From: an uncultured Longilinea sp.
Lineage (GTDB): Bacteria; Chloroflexota; Anaerolineae; Anaerolineales; Anaerolineaceae
Direction of reading: 5' to 3'
NCBI GenBank assembly: GCA_937863945.1
Contig: CALMIB010000483.1
Span: 1 to 7,890, forward strand
DNA length: 7,890 bases
Shown here piece by piece: positions 1 to 7,485 of the stretch. Under the pieces are notes generated by a model. It was not told where the DNA came from. It did no database searches and saw only the letters and a list, made by a program, of their open reading frames with translations. The stretch's first letter is position 1, and the number at the start of each line of letters is the position of its first letter. Position numbers and translations under genes: made by a program.

Positions 1-1
1 C

Positions 2-1591
2 ACCCAACAGGGCAGCGTGATGGTGTGGAGCGAGGTTTTGGCCGAAACGGAGGACGCGGTTGAGCTGTTGGTCAAGGTGCGCGATACCGGTATCGGGGTG
101 CCGGAAAGGATGCGCGAGCGCATTTTCCAGCCGTTTGTCCAGGCAGACAGTGAAGCTGCCCAGTCTGGCGGTTCTGGGCTGGGATTGGCCATTTCAAAAC
201 GCCTGGCAGAAATGCTGGGCGGAGACCTGAATTATGAAAGCGTCGAATGCGCCGGAGCGGTATTCTGGTTCACAGCCCGGTTTGAGCGGGATGCAAGCCG
301 CCCGGTTGCCCGGACCGCAAAGCCGGCCTTGTCCTGGCCTGCCGGCGAAAAACTGCTTCTGTTTGAAGCGCTGCCGGAAGCCCGCGAAATGTGGGAAAGA
401 TACCTGAAGAGTTGGGAGGCGTTGTATGAGGTTGTGGACTCTCCCGGACAGGTGATCGAAAGGCTGCAACATCGATTGGATGATAAACATAAATATGCAG
501 GCTGCATCCTTGATTATGAGGGCATGCGCTGCATGGGTGGAAAAACCTGTGCGAAGGTGATTGATCTGCTGCGCGCCACCCAGACGCCTGTCATCATGGT
601 GACGCGTCAAAATGCCCGGATGCGGCCGCAGCACAATCCGCCGGCGGAAGTGTTTGCCGGAAGGCTGGTGCGGCCCTTCAGCCGGCAGGCCGCGGAAGTG
701 CTGCTGGCCGGCCTGTTTGCCCGCAACCTGGCCGGCGCCGCGCCTGCTTCGCAGGCAGGCCGATCGAAACTGCCCCCTGCGAAGAAAGAAAAACCGCTTT
801 TCGCTAGGCTGGTTTTACTGGCGGAGGACAACCCGGCCAACCAGCATCTGGCAGAGGCACAGTTGCAATCGCTCGGCTACCGGGCGGTGACTGTACCGAC
901 AGGAACGCAGGCGGTGAATGAGCTGGCCCAGCATTACCAGGATTATGGGCTGGTGTTGATGGATTTGCAGATGCCGGAAATGGATGGATACCAGGCCACC
1001 CGGTTGATTCGCAAGGCGGAAGGAGTCATCAACCGGCACATCCCCATCATCGCCATGACCGCCAGCGCGATGTTGGAAGATCGGCAGCAATGCCTGGACG
1101 CCGGCATGGATGACTACATCAGCAAGCCGGTGCTGGTGGATGATCTTCGCAGAGCGATTACCCGCTGCGTGGCGCACGAGGAGGCACTCACAACTGGCAC
1201 AGCGGCTGGGCCAGCCCAGGCAAGGCAGATTGAGATCCTGGATCCGCGCGTGGTGGCCGATCTGCGTTCCCTGAACCGGCCGGACGAGCCCGATTTTTAC
1301 CGGCAACTGGTGGAAATTTACCTGGTTGACTCGCGCCAGGTCATGCAAAGAATCCGCTCCGAGGTGGATTCGGGCGACCGGGCGGCTTTACAAAAGGCGG
1401 TTCATTCGCTGAAGGGCATCAGCGCCAACCTGGGAGCGGGACGATTGGCTAACCTGTGCGGGCAGATTGAGAATCAGTTGCGTGCCGGCGAACCGCTGGT
1501 GCACGGATGGCTGGAAGCGCTGGAAATTTTGTTTGCGCGCACCTGCGAAGAACTGAAATGGGAATCGATCAATAAAACCGAAACAACCTGA
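2..1591 (+). CDS. Hybrid sensor histidine kinase, C-terminal part (HATPase - pseudo-receiver - receiver - Hpt), 5' end outside window
   Basis: The frame is open to the left edge. The residues before the GTG at 17 (TQQGSV) read like the end of an N-box, so the true start lies upstream. Counting from that GTG as residue 1, a HATPase_c domain fills about 1-90, with the DTGIG box at 23-27 and the GSGLGL box near 52-57. A receiver-like domain follows (about 111-235). It keeps an Asp in the usual position (D166) but has lost the N-terminal acidic pair, and the conserved Lys is Arg (R219-P-F). A canonical receiver spans about 263-385: acidic E270/D271, phospho-acceptor D316 in LMDLQMPEMDG, T348, and K370-P. 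An Hpt domain (about 408-515) carries the phospho-His H463 in AVHSLKG. The order matches BarA/ArcB-type phosphorelay kinases, in which phosphate passes His-Asp-His to a separate regulator. Any sensor or membrane region is outside the window. It heads a tight + strand gene run; the next start is 7 bases after its stop. Confidence 0.93.
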   Translation, partial: TQQGSVMVWSEVLAETEDAVELLVKVRDTGIGVPERMRERIFQPFVQADSEAAQSGGSGLGLAISKRLAEMLGGDLNYESVECAGAVFWFTARFERDASRPVARTAKPALSWPAGEKLLLFEALPEAREMWERYLKSWEALYEVVDSPGQVIERLQHRLDDKHKYAGCILDYEGMRCMGGKTCAKVIDLLRATQTPVIMVTRQNARMRPQHNPPAEVFAGRLVRPFSRQAAEVLLAGLFARNLAGAAPASQAGRSKLPPAKKEKPLFARLVLLAEDNPANQHLAEAQLQSLGYRAVTVPTGTQAVNELAQHYQDYGLVLMDLQMPEMDGYQATRLIRKAEGVINRHIPIIAMTASAMLEDRQQCLDAGMDDYISKPVLVDDLRRAITRCVAHEEALTTGTAAGPAQARQIEILDPRVVADLRSLNRPDEPDFYRQLVEIYLVDSRQVMQRIRSEVDSGDRAALQKAVHSLKGISANLGAGRLANLCGQIENQLRAGEPLVHGWLEALEILFARTCEELKWESINKTETT

Positions 1592-1598
1592 GGTAGGT

Positions 1599-2708
1599 AT
1601 GGAACGAAAAGTCCCCAGCACGGCTTCCGAAGAAATTGAACTCTTCCTGCGCACAGTTTATTCGCTGCTGCGCTCGACAACCGATGTGGAAATTCGCACG
1701 CTGGAAGAAGTGCACGTGGCCATGAATTCGTTGCTGCATCCCAATGGCCGCAGGCAGTCGCCCGACACCTCGGCGTTTATTTACAGCCTGCTGCGCCTGC
1801 CCGATTGCCTGACGCAAACGCGCCTGGTGGTGCTGGGGCAAAGTTCGGCAGTGTTTGAGCGCGCCGGTTACGGTAACGTGGAAAGCTGGCAATCCGTTTC
1901 GGCGCGCGCGCGCAGACGGCGCTGTTTTTTTAACGGGCAAGATACGCTGGCATGCTTCATTGCCAGCCGGTCGGATATCGATGACGTGCTGCCCGGGTTG
2001 ACCGCTTTTCAGGTGGAATGGAACAAGTTGAATTTTCTGCTGCAACGCACCGATGCGCGCCTGTTGGATGAAGTCCGCCGGCCAGGCGATGAAGGCTTCG
2101 CACGCCTGGCGGAAGCGATGGAGATGAGCACGGATGACCTGGAACGCCTGTGGGTGATCTGGGGCGATCAGTTCAATGACCGTTTGCATGAGATCGCCCG
2201 GCGACGTTGCTCGCTGCGCGTGCGCCTGCTGAGCGGTTCGTTGAGCGAATACTGGCGCGCGACGCGCATGTGGTGGGACCCGATTGAGTCAGCCTGCCCG
2301 GAGCTGCTGGAACGCCCGGTCTATTTTATTTCCAGTAATACCCACAGTCTGGCCAACCTGCTATCAGGTTATGCCCTGCAGCACGAAACCGACCTGGTGG
2401 AATACCTGACCGGCAACGCGAACGACCGGCTGCTGGAAGAATGGCAGGCCATTCAAAACGGGCGCCGGGCAGCCGCGAGAATTTTTTGTACTATCTGCTT
2501 AAAAAATTCCAGCAATCTGACGCCGGGCGCGGCTCGTTGGAGGATCAGACCCGCATCGAGCGTGCCAGGGGGATTCGGCGGATTGCGCCGGAGCACGCCC
2601 TGGATATCGAAGCCCAGGTGGTCGAGCTTTCGCGGCTCGATCCGGCGCAGTTGGATCCGCGGCTGGCGGCGGGCGACCTGGCTTTTCTGCGCAAGAGCAA
2701 CGCCCTGA
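1599..2708 (+). CDS. Unrecognised protein, N-terminal part; probably continues in the -1 frame after about 2487
   Basis: I do not recognise this N-terminal region. The start at 1599 is supported by GAGGT overlapping the stop of the kinase gene, which suggests translational coupling. The product is soluble-looking, with no signal peptide or membrane segment, and is largely helical in appearance with many Arg, Leu and Glu residues. The protein reads naturally to about residue 288-295 (LLEEWQAIQNG). Beyond that the frame yields low-plausibility sequence rich in Cys, Arg, Pro and Trp (for example IFCTICLKNSS), typical of an out-of-frame read of a GC-rich gene. From the same point the reading frame one base back gives a sensible continuation (LYYLLKKFQQ) that runs to 3313. 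The likely intact product is therefore about 570 residues, encoded by 1599-3313, and the last 220 or so bases of this frame are not real coding sequence. The cause could be a sequencing deletion, a true frameshift mutation, or programmed slippage. Confidence 0.7.
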   Translation: MERKVPSTASEEIELFLRTVYSLLRSTTDVEIRTLEEVHVAMNSLLHPNGRRQSPDTSAFIYSLLRLPDCLTQTRLVVLGQSSAVFERAGYGNVESWQSVSARARRRRCFFNGQDTLACFIASRSDIDDVLPGLTAFQVEWNKLNFLLQRTDARLLDEVRRPGDEGFARLAEAMEMSTDDLERLWVIWGDQFNDRLHEIARRRCSLRVRLLSGSLSEYWRATRMWWDPIESACPELLERPVYFISSNTHSLANLLSGYALQHETDLVEYLTGNANDRLLEEWQAIQNGRRAAARIFCTICLKNSSNLTPGAARWRIRPASSVPGGFGGLRRSTPWISKPRWSSFRGSIRRSWIRGWRRATWLFCARATP

Positions 2709-3313
2709 TCCTGAACATCGATTACCCGCTGGGGCTGGCAGCTTATAATATCCTCAACAAGGTGGCCGAGCACAGCGGATCGGTGGTGGGGGTTTACGTG
2801 ATGGGCAAATCCGCCTCGCTCAACGGGGTGGTGGGGGATGTCATCATTCCGAACGTGGTTCAGGACGAACACTCGCAGAACACATATTTGTTCCAAAATG
2901 CGTTTAGCGCCGGTGATGTGGCCCCCTACCTGAACTTTGGCACCGTGCTCGACAACCAGAAGGCGGTCACCGTGCTGGGGACCTTTTTGCAGAACGCGCG
3001 CATTATGGACGTGATGTACCGCGAAGGCTATACCGACATCGAGATGGAATCCGGCCCGTATCTCTCGGCGGTTTATGAAATGTACCGCCCGCAGCGGCAT
3101 CCGGTCAATGAATTGGTCAACCTGTACGGCGTGCCGTTTGACGTGGGGGTGTTGCATTATGTTTCAGATACCCCGCTGAGCAAGGGCAAGAACCTGGGAG
3201 CGGGGACGTTATCGTACTTTGGCATTGATTCAACCTATGCCACTACCATCGCCATCCTGCGTCGGATCTTCCAACGGGAGCGCGCACGGCTGGCGGATAA
3301 GAGGGGCCTATAA
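2441..3313 (+). CDS. C-terminal part of the frame-shifted protein; nucleoside-phosphorylase-like domain
   Basis: This frame carries the second half of the protein begun at 1599. The ATG at 2441 is probably not a real start: the only purine-rich sequence (GGAAGA) touches the ATG, and the upstream frame is still coding there. Numbered from that ATG, the segment from about 86 to 280 looks like an alpha/beta enzyme domain. Several blocks resemble the nucleoside phosphorylase (PNP/UDP phosphorylase) fold: a MGKSASLNG stretch at 121-129 where phosphorylases have a Gly-rich phosphate loop, GDVIIP at 132-137 (compare GDxVIP), DIEMESGPYL at 199-208 (compare the MExxA nucleoside/ribose-binding motif), and VSDTP at 241-245 (compare the catalytic SDxx Asp region). 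These are eye matches only and the substrate cannot be named. The gene ends in TAATG, so its stop overlaps the start of the acetyltransferase gene, consistent with coupled translation. Confidence 0.7.
   Translation: MAGHSKRAPGSRENFLYYLLKKFQQSDAGRGSLEDQTRIERARGIRRIAPEHALDIEAQVVELSRLDPAQLDPRLAAGDLAFLRKSNALILNIDYPLGLAAYNILNKVAEHSGSVVGVYVMGKSASLNGVVGDVIIPNVVQDEHSQNTYLFQNAFSAGDVAPYLNFGTVLDNQKAVTVLGTFLQNARIMDVMYREGYTDIEMESGPYLSAVYEMYRPQRHPVNELVNLYGVPFDVGVLHYVSDTPLSKGKNLGAGTLSYFGIDSTYATTIAILRRIFQRERARLADKRGL
2460..2506 (+). other. Frame-change zone (0 to -1) joining the two halves of the phosphorylase-like gene
   Basis: Coding quality switches from the frame of 1599 to the frame of 2441 within this stretch. 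It holds two homopolymers: T6 at 2482-2487 and A6 at 2501-2506. Losing one T from an original T7 would give a smooth join (ARIF then LYYLLKKF). The A6 run is read in the first frame as A-AAA-AAT, which is also a formally perfect -1 slippery heptamer (X-XXY-YYZ). The T-run or an earlier base gives the more natural protein, since the first frame already looks non-coding (FCTIC) before the A-run is reached. Confidence 0.6.
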
Positions 3314-3939
3314 TGGCGCTGCATTCTGGACCTGCTTATCGCATTGTCACCGATCGGTTGGTGGTGCGCTGCTGGAACCCGGAGGACGCGCCGCTGCTCA
3401 AAGCCGCCATCGACGCCAGCCTTGACCACCTCAGGCCGTTCATGGCCTGGGCGCTCAATGAGCCGGAGGATGTGGAGAAGAAAATTGAGCGCATCCGCGT
3501 CCAGCGGGCCAAATTTGACCGCGGCGAGGATTTCGTTTTCGGCGTGTTTTCAGCGGACGAGCGCCGCGTGATCGGCGGCACCGGGCTGCACCCGCGCGTG
3601 GGCGAAGGCGCGCTGGAAATTGGCTACTGGATTCACGCGGCTGAGATCAACCAGGGCTATGCCACCGAGATTAGCGCTGCGCTGACGCGCGCGGCCTTTG
3701 AGGTGTGGGGCGTCAAACGGGTGGAAATTCACTGCGACCCGCGCAACCTGGCCAGCGCGAGCGTGCCGCGTAAGCTGGGCTTTACGTGCGAAGCCACGCT
3801 GCGCCAGCGATATCACTACCGGGAGGAGGAATGGACGGATATGATGATCTGGACGCTCTTCGCCGGGGAATTCCCGTTGAGCCCGGCAGCCAGGGCAAAT
3901 ATCCAGGCGTTTGACGCGGCAGGCCGGCGGATGATTTGA
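3313..3939 (+). CDS. GNAT family N-acetyltransferase (RimJ/RimL-like)
   Basis: The product is a 208-residue cytoplasmic acetyltransferase predicted to move the acetyl group of acetyl-CoA to an amine, either a protein N-terminus or a small molecule. The N-terminal TDRLVVRCWNPEDAPLL (about 13-29) is the typical first strand and helix of the RimJ/RimL branch. Strand LEIGYWI (101-107) leads into the acetyl-CoA pyrophosphate-binding motif A, NQGYATEISAAL (about 113-124), with the Q-G-x-A pattern. Motif B is NLASASVPRKLGF (145-157). Length is normal for the family, with a short extra tail after about 188. The ATG overlaps the preceding stop (TAATG), and AGGGG stands upstream at a workable distance, so translation is probably coupled to the phosphorylase-like gene. 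The substrate cannot be told from sequence; the many members of this branch include ribosomal-protein and antibiotic or amino-acid acetylases. Confidence 0.9.
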   Translation: MALHSGPAYRIVTDRLVVRCWNPEDAPLLKAAIDASLDHLRPFMAWALNEPEDVEKKIERIRVQRAKFDRGEDFVFGVFSADERRVIGGTGLHPRVGEGALEIGYWIHAAEINQGYATEISAALTRAAFEVWGVKRVEIHCDPRNLASASVPRKLGFTCEATLRQRYHYREEEWTDMMIWTLFAGEFPLSPAARANIQAFDAAGRRMI

Positions 3940-4032
3940 GCCTTTCGCGGCGTTCAATACCGTCACGCTGTTTCTGCGCAGAATCGCCATCGGAACAGGT
4001 GCTTCCGGAGGCCTGGCGCATTCTGTAACAAC

Positions 4033-4551
4033 TCAAGCGGGGCGTAAAGATTCATTGTGCGAAGTGATGCGCTTGACTGAGCTTAGCATCTTCATCAGGC
4101 GGGGGCGATTATATCGCTGCACAATGATGGGTGTAATGTTCAGCAGCGTATCGTAAATAAACCAGAAGAAGCTCATGCCGGGTGGATTGAAGCTGAACAG
4201 CGGGATGATAAACAGGAAGGTGACCCAGTGACACCATTCGGCGCGGCAGGTTTCCAGGATCCAGCGCTCCAGGTTTTGTGGGTTGGTAACATCCACATGG
4301 TCTTTCTTAAAATCTTTCTGGAAAACTTTTCCGGCATCCCAAACGATCGGTTTCCACGACTTAATGCGAAAAACGCGCTGGTAAATTCCGCCGCCTTTTT
4401 CCCACTGTTTCGGCTGATACAGCCTGCGTTGTGGGTTAACCCATTTCTTTGGAAGATGCGCAGAGATAAAACCGACCACGCCCTGTACGAATAACATATA
4501 AAACAGGTCGGCAAGGAATAATTCAAGTGTGGTAAATCCAATTGCGTCCAT
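4033..4551 (-). CDS. Glycosyl-4,4'-diaponeurosporenoate acyltransferase (CrtO)-like membrane protein
   Basis: A small integral membrane protein (172 residues from the start chosen here). In Staphylococcus the CrtO family adds the fatty acyl group in the last step of staphyloxanthin synthesis, but most homologues are untested. Numbered from the ATG at 4557, hydrophobic segments fall at about 7-32, 111-123 and 129-146. Family-like signatures are RIKSWKPIVWDAG (64-76), the ETCRAEWCHW block (102-111) with a conserved-looking Glu and His, and the YNRPRL box (149-154). Two Met codons are possible. The ATG at 4551 has AGGGG placed 6 bases upstream, while for the one at 4557 the same AGGGG abuts the codon, so 4551 is preferred. 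A weak -10-like TACAAT (4582-4577) lies upstream without a good -35. The gene is about 48% GC in stretches I counted, against about 65% in valS, which hints at horizontal acquisition. No carotenoid gene is adjacent, so the actual acyl acceptor is open. Confidence 0.8.
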   Translation of the reverse strand: MDAIGFTTLELFLADLFYMLFVQGVVGFISAHLPKKWVNPQRRLYQPKQWEKGGGIYQRVFRIKSWKPIVWDAGKVFQKDFKKDHVDVTNPQNLERWILETCRAEWCHWVTFLFIIPLFSFNPPGMSFFWFIYDTLLNITPIIVQRYNRPRLMKMLSSVKRITSHNESLRPA

Positions 4552-4605
4552 AATCATCCCCTGTGCGGGTTAATTAATTGTACAAAGTAAATGATAACGA
4601 GGGAA

Positions 4606-4648
4606 TGTTAAAAATACATAAATCTCCTCCGATAAAAGGAGGAGATTT
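4606..4648 (-). terminator. Rho-independent terminator downstream of valS
   Basis: A perfect 11-bp inverted repeat (4620-4630 with 4638-4648; arms AAATCTCCTCC and GGAGGAGATTT) encloses a 7-nt loop. Read on the - strand it is followed by a T-rich run (4618-4608, with TTTTT at 4614-4610). It lies about 80 bases past the valS stop and before the CrtO-like gene, as expected for the end of the valS transcript. On the + strand only TTTT follows, so it would be a weak terminator in that direction. Confidence 0.75.
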
Positions 4649-4730
4649 TGGGTAAGCAATGATAAATGCGCGTCTGACCGCGGGCGGGCAGTCTCAACCG
4701 GCGGACCCGTCTTGCAGGCATTCGATCGCG

Positions 4731-7430
4731 TTACCGGCTGGCCAATTGTTCCTTGAGCCTGGCCGCGGTTTCCTGGAAAGCGGCGAGCTTCTGGCGCTCC
4801 TTCTCTACCACGGCGGCCGGGGCGCGTTGGCCGAATGAGCCGGAAAGCAGCGTGTCGAGCCGCTCGATCTGGGCGAGTGTATCGTCCAACTCCTTTTGCA
4901 GGCGGGCGCGCTCGCTCTCCATATCCACCAGGCCGGCCAGCGGCAGGTAGATTTCGATGCCGGCGACCACCAGCGAGGCCTGCCCCTGCGGCTTTTCGGG
5001 CAGGGCAGCCACCAGCGTAAGCTGGGCGGCATCCAGCCCGGCCAGCGCCGACAGCGTGCGCGCCTGTTCGGTGAAGACGGACAACCGGTCGCCGCACACG
5101 ATAGTGGCAGCGATGCGCTTGCCGGGCGCGACCTTCTTTTCGGCGCGCAGGTTGCGGATGGCGCGCACACTTTCCTGGATCAGGCTGAAGTCGGCCACTC
5201 TGCCTGCCTCCCAGCCTTCGGGGGCCTGGGCCTGCGGCCAGGCGCCTATGATCAGTGCCTCTTCCCAGCCGCCCTTGGGCGTGTACAATGCCGGGCGCTC
5301 TTGCGCGGCGCGTTTAAGGTGCCCCCACAGCTCTTCGGTCACGTAGGGCGTAAAGGGGTGCAGCAGGCGCAGGCTGGTATCCAGCACGCGCGCCAGCGTT
5401 TGCGCGGTGTAAAAAGCGCGGTCGCCGCCCTCGGCGAGCTGCTGCTTGGCGATCTCCAGGTACCAGTCGGCGAACTCGCCCCAGAAGAACTCATAAATCT
5501 GCCGGCCGGCCTCGCCGTACTGGTGCCCGCCAAACAGGCGCTCCACGTCGGCGATGAGCGTTTGCAGCCGCGCCCAGATCCACGAATCAGCCAGGGTCCA
5601 GGCTGGCCGGCCCTGTGGGGCGGCGGGCGCCTGCTCGAGTGCGCCGATGATAAAGCGCCCGGCGTTCCAGATCTTGTTGGCAAAGTTGCGATTGGCTTCC
5701 ACCTTCTTCAGGCTCAAGTTGGTGTCGTTGCCGGGGGTGGAGCCCACCAGCAGGGTGAAGCGCAGCGCGTCGGTGCCCATCTCGTCCATCACGCCCAGCG
5801 GATCGATCACGTTGCCCTTGGTCTTGCTCATCTTCTGGCCGTGTTCGTCGCGGATCAGGCCGTGCAGGTAAACCGTGTGGAAGGGGATCTTGCCGGTGAA
5901 TTCCAGCCCGTCCATGATCATGCGCGCCACCCAGAAGAACAGGATGTCGTAACCGGTTTCGAGCACCGAGGTGGGATAGAAATACTTGTAGTCGGGGGTT
6001 TCATCCGGCCAGCCCAGCGTGGAGAAGGGCCACAGCCCGGAGGAGAACCAGGTATCCAGCACATCTTCATCCTGGCGGATGCGCGGACTGCCGCAGTGGC
6101 TGCACGCGGCCGGGTCCTCGCGCGCCACGGTCATCTGGCCGCAGTCGTCGCAGTACCACACCGGGATGCGGTGGCCCCACCACAGCTGACGGCTGATGCA
6201 CCAGTCCTGGATGTTTTCCAACCAGTTGTAATATACCTTGGTGAAGCGGTCGGGGACGATCTTGATCTCGCCAGCGCGCACCACCTTGAGGGCGGCATCC
6301 GCCAGCGGCTGGATGGCCACGAACCATTGATCCGAAATCATCGGCTCAACGATTTCACCGCCGCGCTGCGAGCGCGGCACGTTGAGCTGGTAAGGTTCCT
6401 CCTTAATAACCAGGCCGGCGGCTTTCATATCGGTCCACAGCTTCTTGCGGCACTCGAAGCGGTCCAGGCCGGCATAGGGACCGCCGTTGGCGTTGATGCG
6501 CGCCTCGCGGTCGAGAATGCTGATCATCTCAAGGTTGAAACGCTGGCCGATGGCGTAATCGTTGGGATCGTGGGCCGGGGTGATTTTGAGCGCGCCGGTG
6601 CCGAACTCGCGATCGACGTAGTCGTCGGCGATGACCGGCACAGGGCGGTTGAGGATGGGCACCAGCACCTTGCGGCCGATGAGATGCCTGTAACGCTCGT
6701 CCTCCGGGTGGACGGCCACGGCGGTATCGCCCAGGATGGTTTCTGGGCGCGTGGTGGCCACCGGGATGAATTCATCCGGGTTGTCCGCCAGACGGTACTT
6801 GAAGTAATACAGAAAACCAGGTTCCTGCGAATACTCCACCTCGAGGTCCGAGACGGCGGTGCGCAGGCCGGGCGACCAGTTGATCATGCGCGTGCCGCGG
6901 TAGATCAGGCCCTTCTCGTACAGGCGCACGAAAGCCTCGCGCACGGCGCGCGACAGCCCGGCGTCGAGCGTGAAGCGCTCGCGCGTCCAGTCGCACGAAG
7001 CGCCCAGGCGGCGGATCTGGCTGGTGATGATGCCGCCGTACTTCTCCTTCCAGGCCCAGGTGCGCCGCTCGAACTCCTCGCGGCCAAGCTGGTCGCGGGT
7101 GAGGCCTTCTTTGGCCAGCGCCTTCTCCACCTGGAGCTGGGTGGCGATGCCGGCGTGGTCGGTGCCGGGCAGCCACAGGGTGGGTTCACCTTTCATGCGG
7201 TGGTAGCGGATCATCAGGTCTTCCATCGCCACGAACATGGCATGCCCCAGGTGCAGCTCGCCGGTGACGTTGGCCGGTGGGATGGAGATGACGAACGGCT
7301 TTTTCGCCGGGTCAAATCCCGGCTGATTGGGATCGTTGGCGGGCTGGAAGAAACCGCTTTCCTCCCACCAGCGGTACAGGCGCTGTTCGGTGTTCTTAAA
7401 ATCGTATGCTTTGGGTAGTTCGTGGCTCAT
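4731..7430 (-). CDS. valS: Valine--tRNA ligase (ValRS)
   Basis: Cytoplasmic class I aminoacyl-tRNA synthetase that joins valine to tRNA-Val using ATP, with editing of mischarged threonine. The product is 899 residues from the ATG at 7430, a normal bacterial length. Signatures in order: HIGH box as HLGH (60-63, in PPANVTGELHLGH); the CP1 editing domain with ATTRPET (225-231) and the GTGALKITPAHDPND block (277-291); a zinc-knuckle-like Cys set C427, C430, C443, C446; the ValRS-diagnostic DVLDTWFSSGLWPFSTLGWP (456-475); KMSKS loop as KMSKT (533-537); an anticodon-binding helical domain (about 615-760); and a C-terminal coiled coil (about 835-897), the tRNA-binding arm typical of ValRS. The start at 7430 is preferred because GAGGA lies just upstream and MSHELPKAYDF is the usual N-terminus; an in-frame TTG at 7460 adds an atypical ten-residue extension. 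The gene is monocistronic, controlled by the T-box leader upstream and closed by the terminator downstream. Confidence 0.98.
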   Translation of the reverse strand: MSHELPKAYDFKNTEQRLYRWWEESGFFQPANDPNQPGFDPAKKPFVISIPPANVTGELHLGHAMFVAMEDLMIRYHRMKGEPTLWLPGTDHAGIATQLQVEKALAKEGLTRDQLGREEFERRTWAWKEKYGGIITSQIRRLGASCDWTRERFTLDAGLSRAVREAFVRLYEKGLIYRGTRMINWSPGLRTAVSDLEVEYSQEPGFLYYFKYRLADNPDEFIPVATTRPETILGDTAVAVHPEDERYRHLIGRKVLVPILNRPVPVIADDYVDREFGTGALKITPAHDPNDYAIGQRFNLEMISILDREARINANGGPYAGLDRFECRKKLWTDMKAAGLVIKEEPYQLNVPRSQRGGEIVEPMISDQWFVAIQPLADAALKVVRAGEIKIVPDRFTKVYYNWLENIQDWCISRQLWWGHRIPVWYCDDCGQMTVAREDPAACSHCGSPRIRQDEDVLDTWFSSGLWPFSTLGWPDETPDYKYFYPTSVLETGYDILFFWVARMIMDGLEFTGKIPFHTVYLHGLIRDEHGQKMSKTKGNVIDPLGVMDEMGTDALRFTLLVGSTPGNDTNLSLKKVEANRNFANKIWNAGRFIIGALEQAPAAPQGRPAWTLADSWIWARLQTLIADVERLFGGHQYGEAGRQIYEFFWGEFADWYLEIAKQQLAEGGDRAFYTAQTLARVLDTSLRLLHPFTPYVTEELWGHLKRAAQERPALYTPKGGWEEALIIGAWPQAQAPEGWEAGRVADFSLIQESVRAIRNLRAEKKVAPGKRIAATIVCGDRLSVFTEQARTLSALAGLDAAQLTLVAALPEKPQGQASLVVAGIEIYLPLAGLVDMESERARLQKELDDTLAQIERLDTLLSGSFGQRAPAAVVEKERQKLAAFQETAARLKEQLASR

Positions 7431-7485
7431 GATTCCTCGACTTTCCATCATCCAAATCAATCAACAATGACGACGCATGGCGCTT

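Noticed and set aside
1569..2189. A 206-codon - strand frame opposite the unrecognised gene
   Set aside because: The + strand frame has a well-placed RBS and more natural composition; the antisense product shows no motif.
3940..4032. Possible terminator between the convergent acetyltransferase and CrtO-like genes
   Set aside because: No stem followed by a T-run was seen on either strand; only short GC-rich palindromic bits such as CTTCCGGAGG.
4570..5097. A 175-codon - strand frame overlapping the valS 3' end and the terminator
   Set aside because: It lies mostly inside valS in another frame, is rich in Arg, Ala and Gly as expected of an out-of-frame read, and its last part crosses the terminator hairpin.
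4896..7418. An 840-codon open frame on the + strand, antisense to valS
   Set aside because: The opposite strand encodes an unmistakable full ValRS. Long antisense open frames are common opposite GC-rich genes, and this product is a low-complexity mix of Gly, Ala, His, Val and Leu without recognisable motifs.
7431..7460. A ten-residue N-terminal extension of ValRS starting at TTG 7460
   Set aside because: There is no good RBS for it, while GAGGA stands just before ATG 7430, and MSHELPKAYDF is the expected N-terminus.
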